Shown piece after piece: positions 58,109 through 64,000 of a stretch of DNA of 64,000 bases (its first letter is position 1; each line of letters begins with the position of its first letter). The position numbers and the translations under genes were made by a program. The notes under the pieces were generated by a model. That model had not been told where the DNA came from, ran no database searches, and worked only from the letters and a program-made list of their open reading frames with translations. Origin of the DNA: Limiplasma pullistercoris (lineage in GTDB: Bacteria; Bacillota; Clostridia; Christensenellales; Aristaeellaceae); NCBI GenBank assembly GCA_018715165.1, contig DVMC01000066.1:1-64000 (forward strand). Direction: 5' to 3'.

Positions 58109-59873
58109 GGCGGCTCACCTCCCATTCCAGCAGCATCACGGCAAACAGCGCCGCAAGCACCCAGCCGGTCCACTCGCGGTAGCTGGATGTATCCCGCGCC
58201 TGCGCGCCCTCCGTGGATGCGGGCACCGTCAGGGTGTCGCTTTCCTCCGGCGGAATGTGCAAGGCAAACGCCGTTTCCCGCACCTGTCCATCCGCCAGGG
58301 TTTCCACGAGACGGTACACGCCGGGCGCGTCCGTATCGGCAAAGTCGGTTCCCTCCAGAGCGATCTGCTGTCCATCCGGCGTCTCCACCCATGCGGACTC
58401 GCTGCGCGCGTCCAGCGCAAACGAAACGGGCGCGCCGCAGCCGGTCGCCTCCACGGAAGCGGCCGCGTCCGGCAGAAGCCAGGAAAGCAGGTTTTGCACC
58501 ATCACCGGAAAGTCCGCCTTGAGGGGCAGGTTGCTGTCATGCAGGTCGAAGCCCAGCGCAGCCGCGCGCCGTCCCTCGCCTTCGGACAGGGCCAGCAGCG
58601 TCTCGCCGCCCGAAAGCAGCACGGGCGTGCCTCCCGCAAGCGGTCTGAAGGAACGGATGGCCACGTCCGTAAGCAGCAGATGCTCACAGATCTCCGCCGC
58701 TTCCGCGTCCACGGCAGCGCGCAGGGTTCCTCCGTCCCCCTGCACGGCCTCGCCGGGCGTGATGCCCAAAATCGGCTCCGGCGGATTCACGGCCCAGATG
58801 GCCCCCGTCTCCGGCAGGGCTTCCGGCAAAACGCCATCATAGATATACAGATCGCATCCGGCGGCGGCCTGCGCATCCTGCGAACCGGCCAGCACCAGAT
58901 TGAGTTCCGGCCGAAGGCGAAGCGCCTCCTCCAGAAACACGTTCCCCTCCGTCACCAGCAGAGCCGTATACTGCCGCCGGCTCTGCTCCACAGCCCAGCG
59001 CGTATCGTCCACGGCCAGCGCGCCGCCGGGCGATACGCGCGCCATGGCGCTGCGCGTGCCCTCCGGCACGGTCAGAAGCACGCCCTGACTCTCCCCGTCG
59101 GCCAGCGAAACGGCGCGCACGTCGCACAGTGCGCCGTCCGCGTAGCACTCCACCTCCACCTGCACATCCCCGCCCCAGCTGACGAGGCGCACAAAGGCCG
59201 TGTTTTCCTCCGGCTGCAGGCTCATGTCCATCAGGCTCACGTTGGGCGCGCTTTCCCCCACCGCGCACAGGTTCGCCTCCGGCGGGATCTCCACGGCGCT
59301 GTCGGTGAACACGTAGATCTCCATGCCGGGCGCCTCGCGCCGCATGGCCGCCGCCAGCGACAACGCACCGGACAGGTCCGCGCCGCCGTTGCCCGCTTCC
59401 AGCCCCCGGATGACGCTTCCGGCCATCGCATGGTCCGTGCTGCGCGACACCAGCGGCGAAAACGACTGACCCGCCGCAAGCACCGTAACCGCATCCCCAT
59501 CGCGCATGCCCTCCAGCAGGCCCAGGGCCTGCCGCTTCGCGTCCTCCAGGCGGGACAGTCCCTCACCGTCCACGGCCTGCATGCTGGCGGACAGGTCGAA
59601 AATGAACACGCGCTCGCCCCCCAGGCCGCCCGCGGTAACCGGGCGCATCAGCGCAAGCGAAAGCAGCGCCACCATCGCCAGCTGCAGCCACAGAAGCAGC
59701 TGGCTCCTAAGCCGCTGAAACGGCCGGTTCTGACGGGTGCGTTCCTCGGTTTTTTTCCACAAAACCAGGCTCGGCACCGGTGTGCGCCGGGCCTTCCTTT
59801 TGAGCAAATACAGCGCGATCACCGGCAGGACGCCAAGAAACGCCCACGCTCCCGCGGGATTCAGCCATTCCAT
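58092..59873 (-). CDS. BatA-like membrane protein with VWA domain
   Basis: 593 residues. The N-terminal BatA domain (WLNPAGAWAFLGVLPVIALY, then LLKRKARRTPVPSLVLWKKT) has two helices. A VWA domain follows with metal-site DLSAS (FIFDLSASMQAVDGEGL, about 96), then beta-rich extracytoplasmic regions and a C-terminal helix (WTGWVLAALFAVMLLEWEVS). Bat (Bacteroides aerotolerance-type) proteins work with MoxR and DUF58, both encoded next to it. It starts 25 nt after the DUF58 gene. Confidence 0.85.
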   Translation of the reverse strand: MEWLNPAGAWAFLGVLPVIALYLLKRKARRTPVPSLVLWKKTEERTRQNRPFQRLRSQLLLWLQLAMVALLSLALMRPVTAGGLGGERVFIFDLSASMQAVDGEGLSRLEDAKRQALGLLEGMRDGDAVTVLAAGQSFSPLVSRSTDHAMAGSVIRGLEAGNGGADLSGALSLAAAMRREAPGMEIYVFTDSAVEIPPEANLCAVGESAPNVSLMDMSLQPEENTAFVRLVSWGGDVQVEVECYADGALCDVRAVSLADGESQGVLLTVPEGTRSAMARVSPGGALAVDDTRWAVEQSRRQYTALLVTEGNVFLEEALRLRPELNLVLAGSQDAQAAAGCDLYIYDGVLPEALPETGAIWAVNPPEPILGITPGEAVQGDGGTLRAAVDAEAAEICEHLLLTDVAIRSFRPLAGGTPVLLSGGETLLALSEGEGRRAAALGFDLHDSNLPLKADFPVMVQNLLSWLLPDAAASVEATGCGAPVSFALDARSESAWVETPDGQQIALEGTDFADTDAPGVYRLVETLADGQVRETAFALHIPPEESDTLTVPASTEGAQARDTSSYREWTGWVLAALFAVMLLEWEVSRRGTGI

Positions 59874-59898
59874 CGCGTCTTATTCCCCCTCTTGTGAA

Positions 59899-60753
59899 TC
59901 AGGCGACCAGCCCGGCGGCGCTAAGCGCGCGGATGAGCTGGTCCTCAAACGGCTCCTCCGGTATGATCAGGCCATGGCACACCCCCCGCGCCCGACAGAA
60001 GGCGGCCACCTCCTCCACATAGGCGCGCGCGGTTTCGCGGTAGCGCCGCAGCGCCTCGTAGCCTCCGGCGGTGAGGAAGCGCTCACCCGTCTCGCTGTCT
60101 ACCAGCTCGGCCGTGTCCTCCAGCTGCGGGTCCCACTCGGCGGCGCTCCACACCTGCAGGACGGAGGTTTCCTGCTTGCGGTACAACAGCGAGAGCACGG
60201 CCTGCTCCCAGCCGTCCAGCAGGTCGCCGATGAGCACGGACGCACCCCTGCCGCCCGCGAGCCTCATAGCCGGCACGGCGGTTTCAATCATCGCGCGCCC
60301 CTGGGGCCGCGTACCCTCCAGAAAGGCGGACAGCTCCGGGTAACAGTGTCGGCCCCGGAGCGGGCGCGTATGCCGCTCTCCCCCGCCGCCCAGGGTATGC
60401 ACCGTCACGCTGTCGCCGCCGCACAGGCACAGGTAGCCCAGCGTCTGCGCCAGCTGGCACGCAGGCTCCCATTTGCCGAAATCCATGGAGGCGCTCGCGT
60501 CCACGATCAGATGGACGCGCTGCTCCTGCTCCTCCATGAACAGCTTCAAAAACAGCTTTTCAAAGCGCGCGTAGGCGTTCCAGTCCACGCGGCGGATGTC
60601 GTCGCCCGCCGCGTATTCGCGGAAGTCCGAAAACTCCACGCTGCTGCCCAGCGCGCGCGAACGCCGCAGTCCCCCCGAACCGCCCGACGCCGGATGGCGC
60701 ATGCGCAGGGCCAAAGCGTCCAGGCGCTTCAGAAACGAATCGCTCAGCATCAT
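59899..60753 (-). CDS. DUF58 domain protein
   Basis: 284 residues. The DUF58 core is clear: SRALGSSVEFSDFREYAAGD, then DIRRVDWNAYARFEKLFLKL, with a degenerate VWA metal site (LIVDASASMDFG). These proteins bind the MoxR ATPase and VWA partners, probably as a chaperone-like complex. ATG 60753 is preferred over 60759 for spacing to GGGAGAGG. Preceded by MoxR at 17 nt. Confidence 0.9.
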   Translation of the reverse strand: MMLSDSFLKRLDALALRMRHPASGGSGGLRRSRALGSSVEFSDFREYAAGDDIRRVDWNAYARFEKLFLKLFMEEQEQRVHLIVDASASMDFGKWEPACQLAQTLGYLCLCGGDSVTVHTLGGGGERHTRPLRGRHCYPELSAFLEGTRPQGRAMIETAVPAMRLAGGRGASVLIGDLLDGWEQAVLSLLYRKQETSVLQVWSAAEWDPQLEDTAELVDSETGERFLTAGGYEALRRYRETARAYVEEVAAFCRARGVCHGLIIPEEPFEDQLIRALSAAGLVA

Positions 60754-60770
60754 GCTCATCCTCTCCCGCT

Positions 60771-61751
60771 TCAGCCGCGCGGAAGCTGCTTAAGCAGCGC
60801 GGCGATCACGCCTTCCACCGTTTCGCCCTGCGCCATGCCCTCGAAGCTCAGGGCGATGCGGTGCCTGAGGCATGCGGGCGCAACGGCTTCGATGTCCTCA
60901 AAGGCTACGTTGTAGCGCCCGTTCATCAGCGCGCGGGCGCGTGAGGTGGCTATCAGCGCCTGCGCCGCGCGCGGGCTGGCTCCAAAGCGCACGCAACGGC
61001 GCACCAGCTCCGGGCTCTGGTCCAGTTCGGGATGCGTGGCCAATACCAGCCGCAGCGCGAAATCGCGCACAGCCTGCGCCACGGGCACCTCCTGCGCCAC
61101 TGCGCGCAGGCCCATGAGCGTCTCCGCATTGGCGACGCACCCGGCATGGCTGGTCTGGGGCATGGTGGTCAGTCCCACGATTTCCGCCAGCTCTTCCAGC
61201 GTTGGGAAATCCACCAGGATTTTCAGCATGAAGCGGTCCAGCTGCGCCTCCGGCAGAGGGTAGGTGCCCTCCTGCTCCATGGGGTTCTGCGTGGCCAGCA
61301 CGAAGTAGGGCTCCGAAAGCGCATGCGTTTCGCCGCCCACGGTGACGGAGTGCTCCTGCATGGCTTCCAGCAGCGCCGCCTGCGTTTTGGGCGTAGCGCG
61401 GTTGATTTCGTCCGCCAGCACGATGGAGGCGAACAGCGGTCCCTTGCGAAAGCGGAACTCGTTGCCTGCGTCGGTCTTGACGATGATGTTGGTGCCGGTG
61501 ATATCGGCGGGCATCAGGTCGGGCGTGAACTGGATGCGGCTGAACGGCAGGTCGAACACGCTGGAGAGCGTGCGCACCAAGCGCGTCTTGCCCAGGCCCG
61601 GCACGCCCTCCAGCAGCACGTTGCCGCCCGCGATCAGCGCGGTGAGCAGCTGCTCCACCACGCGCTCCTGACCGATGATCTCCTTGGCAATTTCGGCCCT
61701 GATGGCCTGTACTGTATCAAAAAAGGACTCGATCTGCTCCTGTGGAATCAT
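60771..61751 (-). CDS. MoxR family AAA ATPase
   Basis: 326 residues. AAA-3 fold: Walker A GNVLLEGVPGLGKTRLVRTL, Walker B with sensor helix (ASIVLADEINRATPKTQAAL), NPMEQEGTYPLPEAQLDRFM and a C-terminal lid (ALEGASPRAAQALIA-like, with GASPRAAQALIATSRARALM). MoxR ATPases remodel partner complexes containing VWA proteins. ATG 61751 (MIPQEQIESFF) is chosen; a longer frame to 61772 exists. Confidence 0.93.
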   Translation of the reverse strand: MIPQEQIESFFDTVQAIRAEIAKEIIGQERVVEQLLTALIAGGNVLLEGVPGLGKTRLVRTLSSVFDLPFSRIQFTPDLMPADITGTNIIVKTDAGNEFRFRKGPLFASIVLADEINRATPKTQAALLEAMQEHSVTVGGETHALSEPYFVLATQNPMEQEGTYPLPEAQLDRFMLKILVDFPTLEELAEIVGLTTMPQTSHAGCVANAETLMGLRAVAQEVPVAQAVRDFALRLVLATHPELDQSPELVRRCVRFGASPRAAQALIATSRARALMNGRYNVAFEDIEAVAPACLRHRIALSFEGMAQGETVEGVIAALLKQLPRG

Positions 61752-61768
61752 GCCCCGTATCCTCCTCA

Positions 61769-63226
61769 TCATTGCGCAAGCGCGTTAAAGTACGTTTCGA
61801 CCCACTGCCGGGCGTAGGCGGGCAGGCCCGCGTCCTGCGCGGCTTCCACGGCCGCCTCGCGGTACTCCGGCAGGGCCTGCCGGTAAGGCACGCTGCCCTC
61901 CAGGCTGCCTGCGCCGTTTCCGGCCTGCACTTCCAGAATCTCTCCCTCGCCCATCCGCCCGCGCTCGTTTTGAATTTCGCCAGAGGTTCCCAGGCGGGTG
62001 GGATCGTAGATGGCTTCGTAGTCCGCGACCTTCTTTTCGGGCGAGGCTGCGCCCTGCGCGGGCGCCGCGGCCTGCGCGGGACGTTCTCCCCCGTCCCCGT
62101 CGGACGAGCCCAGGCTGGCCCCTCCGCCGGGCTGGCCCTGTCCCTCCTGGTCGCTCACCCCCTGCTGCCCCGCGCCGCTGCCAGCCAGCGAGGCAATCGT
62201 GCCCTGTGCGGTCTGCGCGCCTGTACGGGCCGCCGCGCCGCGTACCATGCCGGTGAGGGCCAGCGCCTGCGCGCTGGAAGCCGTTTCGCCGGAGGCGGCG
62301 GCCTGCAGCGCAGAAAGCGCCTGCTGCGTCTCGCCGGAGGCCAGCGCCTGCGCCGCCTGGCTTAGCTGCTGGGCGGCCGTCTGGTCCGACGCCTTGGCGG
62401 CTGCATCGGCAAGCAGCTCCTTTGTCTCCCCGGCCTCCAACGCCTGCTGCGCGGCCAGCGCATCGCCGTCCTCCAGGGACTGGGCCAGCGCGCCAAGGCC
62501 GGCGGCGCGCATGGCGTCCAGCGCATCCCTGGCCGTGCGCGCCTCCAGGCTTTCCACCTTGCGTTCGGCGGTGTCCACGGCGGTCAGGGCGTCGCGCACG
62601 CTTTCGGCCAGGCGCAGTTCGCCCGACAAATCACCCAACAGCCTGCGCAGCTCCGGCGTCTCCGCAGCGTTCGCATCCAGCGCCGTCGCGCCCTCGTCCA
62701 CCTTCTGCGCCTGTTCCACCATCTCGGCATGAAACGCCTCCTGTTCCCGAAGCGCCTGCGCCTGCGGATTGGGAACCAAAAAGCTTACGCCCAGCAGCGC
62801 CGCGCAGGCCAGCGTCCCGATCCAGGCCAGCCGGGGAGGCCTCAAGGCCATTTGCCGCGCGGGTTCCAGGCGCTTGAGGCTGCTCAATGCATCCTTTCGT
62901 TGCAGGCGGGCCATATCGGTATCGCAGCCGCCCAGCATCACGGCGGTCTGCGCGCGGGCCATCAGGCCCAGCGCGTCGGCCTGCCGCGCCGCGTCCAGCG
63001 ACGTGATGGGCCACAGCCAGGAAACCAGCGCGAAGATCGCGGGCAGGGCCGCCTGCGTCATCACGCTCCAAAAAAGCACCGTGGGAAAGATCCACACAAA
63101 GGAGGCGGCCCGCAGCAGCAGCACGCCTACCGCCCCCGCAAACAGGCCGTACATGGCCCAGATAAAGGTGCGCTGCGTCCGCATGCGGCGTTTCACGGGC
63201 CGCAGCGCGCGTTCGAGTTCTCTCAT
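61769..63226 (-). CDS. membrane protein with coiled-coil, Ala/Gln-rich C-terminal region
   Basis: 485 residues, no recognised domain. Several membrane helices near the N-terminus (IWAMYGLFAGAVGVLLLRAA; VLFWSVMTQAALPAIFALVS; LAWIGTLACAALLGVSFLVP). A long helical, alanine/glutamate-rich region follows (about 170-330; TAERKVESLEARTARDALDA), then a Gly/Gln-rich linker and a conserved-looking end (VPYRQALPEYREAAVEAAQD). It sits between the ABC permease (4-bp overlap) and MoxR (17 nt), so it belongs to this operon. Confidence 0.7.
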   Translation of the reverse strand: MRELERALRPVKRRMRTQRTFIWAMYGLFAGAVGVLLLRAASFVWIFPTVLFWSVMTQAALPAIFALVSWLWPITSLDAARQADALGLMARAQTAVMLGGCDTDMARLQRKDALSSLKRLEPARQMALRPPRLAWIGTLACAALLGVSFLVPNPQAQALREQEAFHAEMVEQAQKVDEGATALDANAAETPELRRLLGDLSGELRLAESVRDALTAVDTAERKVESLEARTARDALDAMRAAGLGALAQSLEDGDALAAQQALEAGETKELLADAAAKASDQTAAQQLSQAAQALASGETQQALSALQAAASGETASSAQALALTGMVRGAAARTGAQTAQGTIASLAGSGAGQQGVSDQEGQGQPGGGASLGSSDGDGGERPAQAAAPAQGAASPEKKVADYEAIYDPTRLGTSGEIQNERGRMGEGEILEVQAGNGAGSLEGSVPYRQALPEYREAAVEAAQDAGLPAYARQWVETYFNALAQ

Positions 63227-63999
63227 GCTCGTTTTCCTTTCGGCGCTCTGGGCTTGCGCACGCGCAGGTTCAGCGCGGCAAGCGCGATCAGCAGCACGGA
63301 CGCCGCCGCCAGGAACGCCATATTGCAGTACAGGAAGTGATCAAAGGGCAGGTAGGTGAAGGTGTTGGCCAGGCTGTAGCTGAACTGCCAGAGCATGCTG
63401 GAAAACATCTGCGTCTGCGCCGCCAGCAGCGAAAACAGGCCCAGGGCGGGATTGATGGTAAAGGAAATCGGCGTGTATTCAATCGTGTGCAGCTGTCCCC
63501 CGACGATGTTCATGGCGTCGTAAAGATCGCCGATGCGCTTGACGTCATGCCACAGAGGCAGGAGCGTGACAATTCCCAGCGCAAATACCGACAGGTAGCT
63601 CATCACCGTAGCCGTGACCGTGCGCTGAAACAGCGAGGAACACACCAGTCCCACGCTAAGCGCCGCCAGCGCCGTCAGCAGCAGAAACGCCACGCTCACC
63701 AGCACCTGCGCAAACGTCGCTCCGCCGGTGATCAGCACCAGCGAAAGCATGGGCAAAGAGCACATCACCATGAGAGCCAGAAAGCTGAAACTTTCCAGCA
63801 GCTTGCCCAGCACCAGCTTGACCGCGCCGGTATTGGTTACCAGGAGCAAATCCAGCGTCTGCCGCTCCCGCTCGCCGCTGATGCTGCCGGCGGTCATGGC
63901 GGGGGCCACCAGCACCAGCAGAGCAAATTGCAGCATGATCATATACGCATATCCATCCACGCTCAGGCGCATGTCCCCCAGGGTGACCGTCGCGCCCAT
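63223..63999 (-). CDS. ABC transporter permease, cut by the window edge
   Basis: At least 258 residues, with the frame open to the right edge; the start shown is the first ATG inside the window and the true start is probably outside. Membrane helices (YMIMLQFALLVLVAPAMTAG; FLALMVMCSLPMLSLVLITG; TVTATVMSYLSVFALGIVTL) and the motif SGERERQTLDLLLVT, typical of ABC-2/NatB-type permeases. The last helix is near the C-terminus (FLAAASVLLIALAALNLRVR). An ATP-binding subunit is expected just right of the window. Confidence 0.8.
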   Translation of the reverse strand: MGATVTLGDMRLSVDGYAYMIMLQFALLVLVAPAMTAGSISGERERQTLDLLLVTNTGAVKLVLGKLLESFSFLALMVMCSLPMLSLVLITGGATFAQVLVSVAFLLLTALAALSVGLVCSSLFQRTVTATVMSYLSVFALGIVTLLPLWHDVKRIGDLYDAMNIVGGQLHTIEYTPISFTINPALGLFSLLAAQTQMFSSMLWQFSYSLANTFTYLPFDHFLYCNMAFLAAASVLLIALAALNLRVRKPRAPKGKRA

Positions 64000-64000
64000 A

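Overview
The window is a piece of a GC-rich, endospore-forming Clostridia-type chromosome. spoIIR, spoIID and a spoIIQ-type M23 gene are present, and the genes use Gram-positive ribosome binding sites (GGAGG) and sigma-A promoters (TTGNNN-N17-TATAAT). The species cannot be named from the sequence; a gut Clostridia lineage is a guess from overall gene style. About 17.7 kb at the left is the right-hand part of a tailed prophage. The remaining 46 kb is ordinary chromosome. No rRNA, tRNA, CRISPR array or insertion sequence was seen.

Prophage (1-17.7 kb). A leftward early operon starts at a strong promoter near 11.64 kb. It runs Cro-like XRE, ribbon-helix-helix protein, several small proteins, a PcfK/AcrIIA9-like plus PcfJ-like pair, a DUF3102 protein, an HUH Rep-like protein, a VRR-NUC nuclease, a sigma-70 region-4-like regulator and the terminase subunits. 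The large terminase is broken by an in-frame TAA. A hicAB toxin-antitoxin pair with its own promoter and terminator sits on the opposite strand between the regulator and terS. Rightward from the immunity region come a CI-like repressor, a short ImmA/IrrE protease, a three-gene cassette ending in a DUF4041/GIY-YIG protein, an AT-rich DUF3825 gene and a large serine recombinase. The recombinase abuts a cysteine-rich host gene whose 3' part is missing, so this junction is the likely attR. The structural genes and the other attachment site lie beyond the left edge. A GC-rich repeat family, all copies in one orientation, is embedded in or beside early phage genes, often in frame at domain boundaries.

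Chromosome, 17.7-30 kb: the truncated cysteine-rich gene, a TraB/GumN lipoprotein, a nuclease-like/XPD-type helicase, a membrane zinc peptidase, spoIIR, a YgiQ-family radical SAM enzyme, a SnoaL-like protein, three secreted proteins, and a thioredoxin-reductase-like flavoprotein whose NADPH site looks degenerate.

Chromosome, 30-46 kb: gltB-gltD (glutamate synthase), preceded by a promoter that runs straight into an intrinsic terminator; a 2601-residue cyclic beta-1,2-glucan synthase homologue; and glmS. These tie nitrogen assimilation, glucan synthesis and amino-sugar supply together in one stretch.

Chromosome, 46-64 kb: spoIIQ and spoIID (forespore engulfment), a D,D-carboxypeptidase with peptidoglycan-binding repeats, a MATE transporter, a CapA-like protein, an OmpR-type two-component pair, a DUF4342 protein, and a leftward operon of an ABC permease (cut by the window edge), a coiled-coil membrane protein, MoxR ATPase, DUF58, and two VWA membrane proteins.
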